A DNA stretch of 50,149 bases from an uncultured delta proteobacterium (GTDB taxonomy: Bacteria; Myxococcota_A; Polyangia; Polyangiales; Ga0077539): positions 1 to 50,149 of the forward strand of contig CAIMWA010000281.1 of assembly GCA_903845045.1 (NCBI GenBank), in the 5' to 3' direction. Shown here one piece after another: positions 38,997-48,791 of the stretch (the stretch's first letter is position 1; the number at the start of each line of letters is the position of its first letter). A model generated the notes under the pieces. The model saw nothing but the letters and a program-made list of their open reading frames with translations. It ran no database searches and was not told where the DNA came from. The translations under genes and the position numbers were made by a program.

Positions 38997-41900
38997 TCAG
39001 CTGCAGACGTTGTTCACGCAGCTCGTTCCGGCGCAGCAGTCGTTGCCGTTGGTGCGGCAGTAGTTTCCGCGCGCCTGGCACTGGCAGGTGCCCATGCCCA
39101 TGCTCGCGCCGCCGGGACGCATGCACTGCATCGCGCCGCAGCAGTCGGTGGCGTAGAAGCACGACTGGTTGGCGCGCTGGCACACGCACACGCCGCCCAC
39201 GCACGGAACGCTCCCGCAGCACTCGGCGCCGCTCTGGCACGTCACCGGCGGCTCGTCCGTCGTCAGCGCCGGACCGCGGCAGCAGGTGTGCTGCCCGCTC
39301 GGCTGGATGTTGCACGAGTACCCGCCGCAGCAGGCCCCGGCGTCGCTCATGTCGCAGACCTCGCCGGGGGCGAAGCAGCCCGCGCGCAGGCAGCGTCCCA
39401 TGTGGCAGGTGAGCCCCGAGCAGCAGCCCGAGTCGGCGGTGCAGTTGCCGAACTCCTGCACGCAGGCGCAGGTGCCCGTGGTGCCGCCGTCGCCGAGGTT
39501 GCAGTGCGCGCCGCCGCAGCAGTCGAGGTCGTTGGAGCACACCGCCTCGCGCGCCTGGCACTGGCACGTGCCCGTCGTCGCCCCCGACGCGATGTTGCAG
39601 AGCATGGACCCGCAGCACTGCCGCGAGTTCGTGCACTGCCCCATCTGCGGGCGGCAGCAGAACGACCCGCCCGGCTGCACGCCGCACGCGTAGTCGGCGC
39701 AGCACACCGACGAGCCCTGGGTGCACGCCGCGCCGCCGGCGATGCACATGCCGCCGTCGCCGCCGCTCGATCCTCCGTCACCGCCGGTGCTGCCGCCGTC
39801 ACCGCCGCCGCCGCCGCCGTCGGTGCGCGGAACGTCGATGCGGGGCACGTCGAACCCGGTGCCGCCGCCGTCGCTGCCGGTGCCCGCGTCGCGCGGCGCG
39901 GGCTTGCACGCCCCGGACTGGCACGTGAGCCCCGAGCAGCACTCGTTCGACTCGCGGCACGAGTAGTTCTCGGCCTGGCACGCGCAGGTGCCCGAGCGGC
40001 ACATCATGTAGCCGCAGCAGTCGATGTCGCGGGTGCATCCCTGGTTCTGCTGCACGCAGCAGAAGGTGCCGCTGATCTCGTTGCGGCACTGCGACGGCGA
40101 GCAGCACGGGGCGCCGCTTCCGGCGGTGCACGTCGAGCCCGAGCTCGCGCACATGGAGCACACGCCGCTGTTGCAGCTCAGCCCCGAGCAGCAGTCGCCG
40201 TCGGCGCTGCACGACTGGTTCATGGCGCGGCACGCGCACATGCCGCCGTTGCACACCATGCTGCCGCAGCAGTCGCTGCTGCCCGCGCAGTGCGCGCCGC
40301 CCGCGGCGCAGGCGCAGTGGCCGCCGGTGCACGCGAGGCCGTCGCAGCAGTCGGTGGCCGTGCTGCACGTGTCGCCCGCGGGGTTGCAGCAGCGGCCCGA
40401 GGTCCCGCCGCTGCCGGTGCACGCCACGGTGCCGCAGCAGCGCGCGCCGCCGGTCATGCAGGTGCCGCCGGAGGACACGCACGCCGTGCCCGCCATGGTG
40501 CACGCGCCGCTCTGGCAGGTGAGGCCTGACGTGCAGTCGGCGTCGGTGCTGCAGCCGCCGCCGGCGGCGTTGCGGGCGCAGTGTCCGCTGCGGCACGAGA
40601 GCGAGCTGCAGCAGTCGGTGTCGGCGGTGCACGCCCCGGCCTCGGCGCGGCAGCAGCGCGTGTCGCCGTGGTCGTCGGCGCAGGTGGTCCCGGTGGCGCA
40701 GCCCGGCGTGCTGCCGGTGGTGCACGGCGAGCCCGGCGGGAGCGGCGTGGTGCCCGAGGTGCACGTCGTGCCCGAGCACGTGAGGCCGTCGCAGCAGGGG
40801 TTCGACGCCGAGCACGCCGTGCCCGAGGCGCCGCAGCTGCGGCACGTTCCGCCCACGCACGAGAGCGCGGGGTTGGTGCACGCGCCGGTGCCCGTGGCGC
40901 TGCAGCAGGGCTGCCCCGAGCCGCCGCACACCGGCGTGCTGCTCGTGGCGCACTGGTGGTGCGAGTCGCACGCGAAGCCCGGATCGCACGCCGCGGTGCC
41001 GCAGCACGCCTGGCCCATGCCTCCGCAGGGCGTCGCCGAGCCGCAGCTCCCCGAGGTGCAGCTCAGCCCCGCGTTGCAGGCCGTGCCGCCGCAGCAGGGC
41101 TCCGCGTCGCCGCCGCACGCCCCGCCCGACGGACCGGCGTCGACGACGCTCGTTCCGCCGTCGCTGCCGGTGCCGCCGCCGCCGCTGGCCCGGCACGTTC
41201 CGCTGGTGCACGTGCCGCCGGCGTTGCACGCCGTGCTTCCGCAGCAGGGCTGGCCGATGGCGCCGCAGGAGCCGGGCGATCCGCCGCCGCCGGACATGCC
41301 GCCGCCGCCGCCGGGCATGGACATGGAGCAGGCGCCGCCGATGCACGAAAGCCCGGTGTTGCAGGCCGTGCCGCCGCAGCAGGTCTCGCCGCTGGCGCCG
41401 CAGTGCGTGCCGCTGCCGCCGCCGCCGCTCGGGGTGCTGCAGCTCCCGCTGGTGCACACGAGGCTGCCGTTGCACGCAGTGCCGCCGCAGCAGGGCTGTC
41501 CGCTGGCGCCGCACGCGGTGCCGCCGCCGCTGGAGGTCTGGCAGCTCCCGGCGTTGCAGCTCAGGCCCGGGTTGCAGGCCGTGCCGCAGCACATCTGGCC
41601 CATGGCGCCGCACGCCGCCATGGCGGGCGCGCAGGTGTTGGTGGCGTCGCAGCTCAGGCCGCCGTTGCAGGAGCTTCCGCTGCAGCAGGGCTGGAGCCGG
41701 TCGCCGCAGGGCGTCGGCGTGGTGCACGAGCCCGCGACGCACGAGAGCGAGCTGCCGGTGCACGTCGCGCCGGGGCAGCAGGGCTGGCTCGCGCCGCCGC
41801 AGGCCGCGCAGGTGCCGCCGCCGCACGCGAAGCCCGCGGAGCACACGTCGCCGGCGCAGCAGGGCTGGCCCGATCCGCCGCACGACCCGCCGGTCATGGT

Positions 41901-42299
41901 CACGCACACGCCGCCGGTGCAGGCCGTGCCGTCGCAGCAGTCGGCGCTGGTGTCGCAGCGGTCGTTGGGGCCGTGACAGCACCGTCCGCCGTTGCACGAC
42001 ATGCCGTCGCAGCACTCGCCGGCGGACGCGCACACGGCCGTCGGAAGCCCGCAGCACGCGCCCTCGCGACAGTCGAGGCCCGTCTGGCATGCGGTGCCGC
42101 CGCAGCAGCGCTGGCTGGCCGAGCCGCAGGCGCCGGGGTCCGGCGGGGCGTCGAGGTTCGGGGCGTCGAGGTCGCTGAAGTCGTCGACGTACGTCGCGTC
42201 GTCGAGGGAGGCGTCGTCCGCGACCTTGCCTCCGGCGCACCCCACCACGCCCGCCCACACCGCGACGAACAACCCGAAACGAAGCAAGACACTGCGCAT
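38997..42299 (-). CDS. Giant Cys-rich lipoprotein made of tandem CxxxxQPCCxGxxC-type modules
   Basis: VVGCAGG lipobox; modules such as ACGASGQPCCGGTACNGSLVCTSGSCS; 37 CC dipeptides counted by eye in the translation. Confidence 0.85.
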   Translation of the reverse strand: MRSVLLRFGLFVAVWAGVVGCAGGKVADDASLDDATYVDDFSDLDAPNLDAPPDPGACGSASQRCCGGTACQTGLDCREGACCGLPTAVCASAGECCDGMSCNGGRCCHGPNDRCDTSADCCDGTACTGGVCVTMTGGSCGGSGQPCCAGDVCSAGFACGGGTCAACGGASQPCCPGATCTGSSLSCVAGSCTTPTPCGDRLQPCCSGSSCNGGLSCDATNTCAPAMAACGAMGQMCCGTACNPGLSCNAGSCQTSSGGGTACGASGQPCCGGTACNGSLVCTSGSCSTPSGGGGSGTHCGASGETCCGGTACNTGLSCIGGACSMSMPGGGGGMSGGGGSPGSCGAIGQPCCGSTACNAGGTCTSGTCRASGGGGTGSDGGTSVVDAGPSGGACGGDAEPCCGGTACNAGLSCTSGSCGSATPCGGMGQACCGTAACDPGFACDSHHQCATSSTPVCGGSGQPCCSATGTGACTNPALSCVGGTCRSCGASGTACSASNPCCDGLTCSGTTCTSGTTPLPPGSPCTTGSTPGCATGTTCADDHGDTRCCRAEAGACTADTDCCSSLSCRSGHCARNAAGGGCSTDADCTSGLTCQSGACTMAGTACVSSGGTCMTGGARCCGTVACTGSGGTSGRCCNPAGDTCSTATDCCDGLACTGGHCACAAGGAHCAGSSDCCGSMVCNGGMCACRAMNQSCSADGDCCSGLSCNSGVCSMCASSGSTCTAGSGAPCCSPSQCRNEISGTFCCVQQNQGCTRDIDCCGYMMCRSGTCACQAENYSCRESNECCSGLTCQSGACKPAPRDAGTGSDGGGTGFDVPRIDVPRTDGGGGGGDGGSTGGDGGSSGGDGGMCIAGGAACTQGSSVCCADYACGVQPGGSFCCRPQMGQCTNSRQCCGSMLCNIASGATTGTCQCQAREAVCSNDLDCCGGAHCNLGDGGTTGTCACVQEFGNCTADSGCCSGLTCHMGRCLRAGCFAPGEVCDMSDAGACCGGYSCNIQPSGQHTCCRGPALTTDEPPVTCQSGAECCGSVPCVGGVCVCQRANQSCFYATDCCGAMQCMRPGGASMGMGTCQCQARGNYCRTNGNDCCAGTSCVNNVCS

Positions 42300-42378
42300 G
42301 GTCACGACCTCTCCAGTCGGGCGTCAGGGTGCCTCAGTCGCGGGGCCGGGGTCCAGCGCGGGCGTGCGCGCAAGCAGT

Positions 42379-42518
42379 GGGGACGGGGGTAGGAAAGTAG
42401 GTTGCACGACCGCCGGGCGCGGCTCCGGTCGCGGTGCGTTCGAATCGACCTGAAATCATGGCCTTTCGCGACGGTGGAGCGAAGGGGCGCGAGATCCTAC
42501 TTTCCTACCCCCGTCCCC
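42379..42518. repeat. Family C GGGGAC-type inverted-repeat element (140 bp)
   Basis: Perfect 23-nt terminal inverted repeat ggggacgggggtaggaaagtagg (42379-42401) / cctactttcctacccccgtcccc (42496-42518). Confidence 0.92.
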
Positions 42519-42540
42519 GGCATGCGAGAGTCGCCGCCGC

Positions 42541-43782
42541 ATGCAGGTCCCGCCCCGCGCCGCAGCGATGCTCGTCTTCGCCGCCGCGTGCACCCACGTC
42601 GGCCCCGGCGGACACGACGCCGGCGTGGTGCACCCCGAGCGCCCGGCCCTCGACCGCATCCCCGGCGAGACCCTCTTCTGCGACCTCGCCGCGCCCGACG
42701 TTCCCCGCGCCGGGCTCCCCGACGGCTTCTGCGTGCGCCGCTTCGCCGCGGTGCCCACGGCGCGGGTGCTGGCCTTCGCGCCCGGCGGCGACGTCTTCGT
42801 CTCGTCGCCCGCGGCGCAGACCCCCGGCGGCGCGCCCGCGGGCCTCGGGGGCATCGTCGCGCTCTCCGACGACGACGGCGACGGCGTGGCCGAGACGCAC
42901 GTCTTCGCCCGCGGCCTCGACGACGTGCACGGCCTGCTCTTCACCGACGGATGGCTCTATTTCACCCGCACCGCCGGGGTGTACCGCACGCCGTTCCAGC
43001 GCGGTCAGCGGGCCATGGCGACGACGGCGCCGGAGCTCGTCGCGTCGCTCGCGGGCCTCTCCCCCGCGCCGCGCTGGACGCATACGCTCGCGCGCTCCGC
43101 CGACGGCACGATCTACGTCTCGCAGGGGCAGTACATGAGCTACACGTGCCCCGGAAGCCCGCGGCAGGGGGCGGTGTTCCGCGTGGTGGCCGGGAGCACG
43201 GTGCCCGAGGCCGTGGTGACGGGGCTCCGCAACCCCATGTACCTGCGCTGCGACGCGGCGGGCGCCGAGTGCTACGCCGCCGAGCTCTCCGACGACACCT
43301 GGGACCCCGCGACGGGCACCCGAGGACGCGAGAAACTCGTGCGCCTCGGCGCCGGCGGCGACTACGGCTACCCCTGCTGCGCGGGTGCCAACGACCTCGC
43401 GCCGCCCGGTCGCAGCGCCGGCGTGGGGTGCGCCACGGCGGCCTCGGAGCTCGCGTCGTGGCCCCTGCACGACACGCCCTTCGGCCTCGACTTCGAGCGC
43501 GGACGCTGGCCCGCGCCCTGGCGCGGCGCGCTCTTCGTGGCGCTGCACGGCGTCTACGACACCTGGGAGAACACCAAGCTCATCTGGAGCCCCGTCGACG
43601 CCGCGGGCCGCCCCACCGGCGCCTGGACCGACTTCGCCACGGGCTGGGGACGCTCCGAGCAGGGCATCGTGGGACGCCTCGCCGACGTGGCCTTCGCCGC
43701 CGACGGGCGCCTCTTCTTCGCCGACGACCAGGGCGGCGCCGTGTACTGGATCGCCCCCGAAGGCATGGCCGTTCCGCGCTGA
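42541..43782 (+). CDS. Glucose/sorbosone dehydrogenase-like (PQQ-type) beta-propeller lipoprotein
   Basis: GFCVRRFAAVPTARVLAFAPGGDVFVSSPA, DDVHGLLFTDGWLYFTR, GLRNPMYLRCD, GGDYGYPCC, FADDQGGAVYWI. Confidence 0.8.
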   Translation: MQVPPRAAAMLVFAAACTHVGPGGHDAGVVHPERPALDRIPGETLFCDLAAPDVPRAGLPDGFCVRRFAAVPTARVLAFAPGGDVFVSSPAAQTPGGAPAGLGGIVALSDDDGDGVAETHVFARGLDDVHGLLFTDGWLYFTRTAGVYRTPFQRGQRAMATTAPELVASLAGLSPAPRWTHTLARSADGTIYVSQGQYMSYTCPGSPRQGAVFRVVAGSTVPEAVVTGLRNPMYLRCDAAGAECYAAELSDDTWDPATGTRGREKLVRLGAGGDYGYPCCAGANDLAPPGRSAGVGCATAASELASWPLHDTPFGLDFERGRWPAPWRGALFVALHGVYDTWENTKLIWSPVDAAGRPTGAWTDFATGWGRSEQGIVGRLADVAFAADGRLFFADDQGGAVYWIAPEGMAVPR

Positions 43783-43834
43783 AAGCGGCGCTTTTCGTGA
43801 TCTTCGCGCGGGGTGACGGGCGTACGCTGGGCGC

Positions 43835-45016
43835 GTGCTGGTCCTCGCGGGTTTGGTGCTCCTCGGGTGGGTGGTGCAGGCCGTGCTGGCGGTGCGCATC
43901 GTGCGGGCGGTGCCCTCGCTGGCGACGCTGCCGAAGGCGCAGCGGGCGTCGTGGCCGCGGATCTCCATGGTGGTCCCGGCGCGCGACGAGGCGCGGGGCA
44001 TCGCCGCGGCGCTCGCGTCGAAGCTCGCGTGCGGCTACCCCGACCTCGAGGTGGTGGCCGTCGACGACCGCTCCCGCGACGCCACCGGGGCGCTCATCGA
44101 CGCGGCGGCGGCGGCCGATGCGCGGGTGGTTCCGGTGCACGTGACGGAGCTCCCCGACGGGTGGCTCGGCAAGCTCAACGCCATGGCCCGGGGCCTCGAG
44201 CGCTGCACCGGCGAGTGGGTGCTCTTCAGCGACGCCGACGTGCACGTCGAGCCCGGAACGCTCGAGCGCATCGTCGCCTGGGCGGATCGCGAGCAGGTCG
44301 ATTTCGTGGCGGCGTTTCCGAAGATGCACCCGGTGTCGATGCTCATCGACGCGGCGCTGGTGGTGATGATGCGCGTGCTGGTGATCACCGGACGCGGCTG
44401 GCGCGCCAACGACGACGCCTCGGGTCTGGGCGTGGGCGTGGGGGCCTTCGGCCTCGCGCGGCGCGGCGCGCTGCAGAAGACCCGGGCCATCGAGCACCTG
44501 CGCATGGAGGTCGTCGACGACGTGGCCCTCGGCGCGCTGCTCAAGGGCGCCGGCTACCGCTGCCGCTTCTTCGCCGGGCGCGAGGACCTGCACATCGTCT
44601 TCCAGGACTCCCTCGGCGCCATGGCCCGCAGCACCGACAAGGCCGGCGGGCTCGTGGGCTTCACGCTGTGGGGCGCGCTGCTCGCCGCCTTCGCGGGCCC
44701 CGCGCTGGACCTCGCCGTCCCCCTGGCGGCCATCGCGCACGGCGGCGTCGCGCGGGCCCTGGGCGTCGCCACGCTGGCGCTGATCACCGCCACGCAGGCG
44801 CTGTTGATGCACCACTTCCGCGGTCCCGTGCGCGGCGTGGTGGCGTGGCCCCTGGGTCAGCTCCTGATGGCCGCGTTCATGCTGCGCGCCGGCTTGAAGG
44901 CGTGGCGCGACCAGGGAATCTCGTGGCGCCACACGTTCTACCCCCGCGCCGTGCTCGAGGCCGGCCGCCGCCTCGACCCGCGCACGATGAAGGTGCGGCT
45001 CCCGCCCGAGGGCTGA
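43835..45016 (+). CDS. Family 2 glycosyltransferase, membrane-associated
   Basis: ISMVVPARDEARGIAAAL, VVAVDDRSRDATGALID, GEWVLFSDADVHVEPG; C-terminal hydrophobic segments. Confidence 0.88.
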   Translation: MLVLAGLVLLGWVVQAVLAVRIVRAVPSLATLPKAQRASWPRISMVVPARDEARGIAAALASKLACGYPDLEVVAVDDRSRDATGALIDAAAAADARVVPVHVTELPDGWLGKLNAMARGLERCTGEWVLFSDADVHVEPGTLERIVAWADREQVDFVAAFPKMHPVSMLIDAALVVMMRVLVITGRGWRANDDASGLGVGVGAFGLARRGALQKTRAIEHLRMEVVDDVALGALLKGAGYRCRFFAGREDLHIVFQDSLGAMARSTDKAGGLVGFTLWGALLAAFAGPALDLAVPLAAIAHGGVARALGVATLALITATQALLMHHFRGPVRGVVAWPLGQLLMAAFMLRAGLKAWRDQGISWRHTFYPRAVLEAGRRLDPRTMKVRLPPEG

Positions 45017-45041
45017 CGGGCGTCCGACGGGGACGTCCGAC

Positions 45042-45067
45042 GGGGACACAGTTACGTTGTTGCATTC
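45042..45067 (-). repeat. Family A solo right arm in reverse orientation
   Basis: ggggacacagttacgttgttgcattc, the exact reverse complement of the R arm; preceded by a 13-nt tandem repeat gtccgacggggac x2 (45022-45047). Confidence 0.88.
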
Positions 45068-45131
45068 CCCGCGCGCGGGCTTCGGACGCCGCCGGCGCGC
45101 CGGTTGCGGGTGCATCCCCGGCGCTTGCCCC

Positions 45132-45137
45132 TATACT
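45132..45137 (+). promoter_or_regulatory. Candidate -10 element (TATACT) of the S41 protease gene
   Basis: TATACT ends 8 nt before the ATG at 45146. Confidence 0.4.
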
Positions 45138-45145
45138 GCGCCGCA

Positions 45146-48100
45146 ATGCGTTCCCGGTGGAGTCGTTCGTGGAAGGCCGCGGTGCTGCTGCTGGCCTGCG
45201 CCCTGGCGTCGGTGATCACGGTCCGCCGGCATGGCGGCATGCTCGGCTTCGGGGGGGCGCGCACGCTGCTCGCCCAGCCTCGGCGGCACACGCCGGACCC
45301 GAACTTCGACCTGGCGCGCATGGGCGTGCTCCGGCACGTGCTGCTGGAGATCAACAACAACTACGTCGACCCGGGCCGCGTGCACCCGCGCGACATGCTG
45401 CTCAAGGGCCTCGACGCGATCCAGCGCAACGTGGCGCAGGTGCTCGTGGTGCACGAAGACGGCGCGCCGACGCTCACGGTGCGCGTCGACACGCACGAGC
45501 AGCGCTTCGACCTCGCCGGCGTCAACGCGCCGTGGGACCTCGAGGCCCGCTGGCGCGAGATCTTCACGTTCCTGCAGACGAACCTGCGGGGCACCGACGT
45601 CGACCTGCGCGACGTCGAGTACATCGCCGCGAACGGCATGCTGCACACCCTCGACCCGCACTCGGTGGTGCTGACGCCGGAGCAGTACCACGAGATGCAG
45701 ATCCAGACCGGGGGCCACTTCGGCGGCCTCGGCATCGTGATCAGCATCCGCGACGGGCAGCTCACGGTGATGAACCCGATGCCCGAGACGCCGGCGTCGC
45801 GCGCCGGGCTGCACCGCTACGACCGCATCGTGAAGATCAACGACGAGAGCACCACGAACATGGGGCTCTCCGAGGCCGTGAACCGCCTGCGCGGCCCCGA
45901 GCACACGCCGGTCACCATCTGGGTCACCCGCGCCGGCGCCGGCGGCTGGACCGCTCCGCGCCGCTTCGACCTCGTGCGCGACGTGATCACGGTGCACTCC
46001 GTGGAGCACCGGCTGCTCGCGAACGGCGTGGGCTGGGCGAAGATCAAGAGCTTCAGCGAGACCACCGGCGACGAGCTCACGCAGGCCGTGCACACCATGC
46101 GCGAGCAGGGCATGCGCTCGCTCGTTCTCGACATGCGCGGCAACCCCGGCGGGCTCCTGGAGCAGGCCGTGGCCGTGGCCGACCTGTTCCTGAACGAGGG
46201 GACCATCGTGGTGACGGCGGGCAACCGCCGCGAGGAGCGCGAGGAGCGCAACGCCGAGGCCGCGGGCACGGAGCCCGACTACCCCCTCGCGGTGCTCATC
46301 GACGGCGGCTCGGCCAGCGCCAGCGAGATCGTCGCGGGCGCGCTGAAGAACCACAACCGCGCGGTCATCGTGGGCGCCACGAGCTTCGGCAAGGGGAGCG
46401 TCCAGACGGTGCGCAACCTGCCCGACGGCGGCGCGCTCAAGATCACCATCGCGCAGTACCTCACGCCGGGCGACGTCTCGATCCAGGGCGTGGGCATCAC
46501 GCCGGACATCGAGCTCGCCCCGATGACCGTCGACGCCCTCGACATGGACCTCGACGCGGACCGCACGTTCCCCCGCGAGGCCGACCTCAGCGCGCACCTC
46601 ACGAACACGCGCGCGCACGGCGACCAGCACCCCTCCGAGGTGGTGCGCTACTTCTTCTCGTCCGAGGAGCGCGAGCAGCTTCGCCTGCGCGGCGCCGACG
46701 ACGTGAGCGACGACGGGTTCCGCGAGGACTTCCCGATCCGCTTCACCCGCGACCTGCTGGCGGCGGCGCCGCGGGCGGGGCGTCGCGAGCTGGCCGCGGA
46801 CGCGCGTCCGATGATGGAGCGCGTGCGCGCCGAGCAGGTGGCGCTGGTGGGTCGCGCGCTGCAGCCCATGCACGTCGACTGGGACGAAGGCACCGACGCC
46901 GGCGCGGCGAACCTCGAGGTGACCACGCGCACGTCGCGCCCCGAGGACACGGGCGTTCCCGGCGAGGCCATCGACATGACGGTGACGGTGACGAACCGCG
47001 GCACGGTGCCCGTGTACCGGCTGCGCGCGACGACGAAGAGCGACAACCCGCTCTTCGAGAACCGCGAGTTCGTCTTCGGCCGCGTGAACCCCGGCGAGAC
47101 GCGCACGTGGACGTCGCCGCTGGGTCTCTGCGAGTACGAGGGCTTCCGCCCGGGTACGAGCTCGCTTCCGGCGCCGGGCACGCGACGGGTGTGCCTCGTT
47201 CCGCGGGCGTCGCTGTCGCGCACCGACGGCGTGCGGCTCGAGTGGTCCGAGGCGCACGGGCATGCCCCCGCGGCCGACGCGGTGGCGCCGCTGCGGGTGA
47301 GCATCCGGGGCCTGGAGCGGCCGGTGTTCGCGTACGGCTGGCAGTTCGCGGAGCAGCGCGGCAGCGGCAACGGCGACGGACGCGTGCAGCGCGGCGAGCG
47401 CATGACGATGTACCTCACGCTGCGCAACGTGGGCCGCGGGCGCACCTTCGTGGCGCGGGCGAACCTCAAGAACCTGTCGGGCTCCGGCGTGCTGCTGCAC
47501 GACGCGCGCTTCGACATCGACAACATGCAGCCCGGCGACGAGCGGCGCGTGGCGTTCACCTTCGACGTCGCGCCGAACTTCCGCGAGGACGAGGTCAAGC
47601 TCGAGCTCGTCATCGACGACGAGGACCTGCGCGAGGTGACGTCGCAGAAGATCCGTATTCCCGTGTCGCAGCCCGCGCCGGGCGTGGCGACGGCGACGGG
47701 CACGTTCATCGACGCGGCGGAGACGGAGCTTCGCGAGGCGCCCGACGCCAACGCGCGGGTGGTCCTGCGCGGCGCGGTGGGCGCGGCGTTCCCGATCACC
47801 GCGCAGAGCGGCGACTGGGTGCGCGTCGACGTGGGCGACGGACGCCCGGGCTGGGCTCCGCGGGCGCAGGGCAACGGAACGCGCGCGGCGGCGGCGCACC
47901 CGGTGGCGTACGTGCTGCACAACTCCCCGCCGGCCATCGAGACCGCGGGCGTCGTGAGCCTCGCGGTGCGCGGCGCCTCGCTCTCGCTGCAGGGCACGGC
48001 GTCGGACGAGAACCGCGTGCTCGACCTCTACGTCTTCGTAGGGGCGCACAAGGTGTTCTACCTCTCGAACCGCAACGCCGCGGACCCGCACCGCATGGCC

Positions 48101-48271
48101 TTCGACGCGATGCTCCCGCTGCGCCCCGGCGCGAACATCGTTTCGGTGGTGGCGCGCGAGGGCGACGACGTGATGGCGCGGCGCACCTACATCGTGCGGC
48201 GCGACGGTCCCAACGGCGAGCTCCTCGCCACGCCGCGGCACTCCGACGACGACCAGGACGACGAGGACTGA
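45146..48271 (+). CDS. S41 family C-terminal processing peptidase with PDZ and long C-terminal extension
   Basis: GGHFGGLGIVISIRDGQLTVMNPMPETPASRAGL (PDZ); DMRGNPGGLLEQAV; DGGSASASEIVAGALK; ATSFGKGSVQT; SH3-like REAPDANARVVLRGAVG...GDWVRVDVGDGRPGWAP. Confidence 0.92.
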   Translation: MRSRWSRSWKAAVLLLACALASVITVRRHGGMLGFGGARTLLAQPRRHTPDPNFDLARMGVLRHVLLEINNNYVDPGRVHPRDMLLKGLDAIQRNVAQVLVVHEDGAPTLTVRVDTHEQRFDLAGVNAPWDLEARWREIFTFLQTNLRGTDVDLRDVEYIAANGMLHTLDPHSVVLTPEQYHEMQIQTGGHFGGLGIVISIRDGQLTVMNPMPETPASRAGLHRYDRIVKINDESTTNMGLSEAVNRLRGPEHTPVTIWVTRAGAGGWTAPRRFDLVRDVITVHSVEHRLLANGVGWAKIKSFSETTGDELTQAVHTMREQGMRSLVLDMRGNPGGLLEQAVAVADLFLNEGTIVVTAGNRREEREERNAEAAGTEPDYPLAVLIDGGSASASEIVAGALKNHNRAVIVGATSFGKGSVQTVRNLPDGGALKITIAQYLTPGDVSIQGVGITPDIELAPMTVDALDMDLDADRTFPREADLSAHLTNTRAHGDQHPSEVVRYFFSSEEREQLRLRGADDVSDDGFREDFPIRFTRDLLAAAPRAGRRELAADARPMMERVRAEQVALVGRALQPMHVDWDEGTDAGAANLEVTTRTSRPEDTGVPGEAIDMTVTVTNRGTVPVYRLRATTKSDNPLFENREFVFGRVNPGETRTWTSPLGLCEYEGFRPGTSSLPAPGTRRVCLVPRASLSRTDGVRLEWSEAHGHAPAADAVAPLRVSIRGLERPVFAYGWQFAEQRGSGNGDGRVQRGERMTMYLTLRNVGRGRTFVARANLKNLSGSGVLLHDARFDIDNMQPGDERRVAFTFDVAPNFREDEVKLELVIDDEDLREVTSQKIRIPVSQPAPGVATATGTFIDAAETELREAPDANARVVLRGAVGAAFPITAQSGDWVRVDVGDGRPGWAPRAQGNGTRAAAAHPVAYVLHNSPPAIETAGVVSLAVRGASLSLQGTASDENRVLDLYVFVGAHKVFYLSNRNAADPHRMAFDAMLPLRPGANIVSVVAREGDDVMARRTYIVRRDGPNGELLATPRHSDDDQDDED

Positions 48272-48275
48272 CCTC

Positions 48276-48776
48276 GTGCCCGCGCTCTGCGCAGAGTGCG
48301 GCGCCCCGCGGGACGCCCCTGCTGCGCGGTGCGCGCGGTGCGGCGCCGAGGAGCCTTCGGTGCTCCCGGCGCGCTCCGAGCCCCTCCCGAACGACCCCAA
48401 GGTGCTGCGCGCGTGGCGCCTCGCGGTGCGGTCCACGGCGGTCTTCGTGCTGGCCGAGCAGGCCGTGCAATGGACGTGGATCGCCGTGCGCGGCGCGTCG
48501 GCGTTCTCGCTCGCGCGGGCGCTGCTGACGCTCGCGGTGGCGCTGTGGGCGGGTGCGCGGCTCGCGCGGCGCGACGCGGCGGCGCTGGTGGTGTGGGGCT
48601 GGGTGATGGTCGCGAGCGCGCTGGCGATGGCGCTGACCTTCGCGGGCGCGCTGCGCTGGACGCACCTGTCGCCCTTCGAGGTGGCCCTCACGGGCTGGGC
48701 GTGGGCGGGCGTGCTCGGCTACGCCGCCGTGCTGCGCGGCGTACGACGGGTGGTGCTCGGCGAGGCGGTGCGGTAG
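48276..48776 (+). CDS. Zinc-ribbon plus transmembrane protein
   Basis: CAECGAPRDAPAARCARCG followed by hydrophobic helices. Confidence 0.75.
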   Translation: MPALCAECGAPRDAPAARCARCGAEEPSVLPARSEPLPNDPKVLRAWRLAVRSTAVFVLAEQAVQWTWIAVRGASAFSLARALLTLAVALWAGARLARRDAAALVVWGWVMVASALAMALTFAGALRWTHLSPFEVALTGWAWAGVLGYAAVLRGVRRVVLGEAVR

Positions 48777-48791
48777 AGACGTGGCCCGAAG

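Noticed and set aside
40024-41976. 650-aa Gln/Pro/His-rich repetitive ORF on the + strand
   Set aside because: Exact antisense shadow of the Cys-module repeats in the 38997-42299 gene; the repetition is inherited from the sense strand.
43781-43797. Terminator hairpin gaaagc-ggc-gcttttc after the dehydrogenase gene
   Set aside because: Stem is only about 5 bp; too weak to support as a feature.
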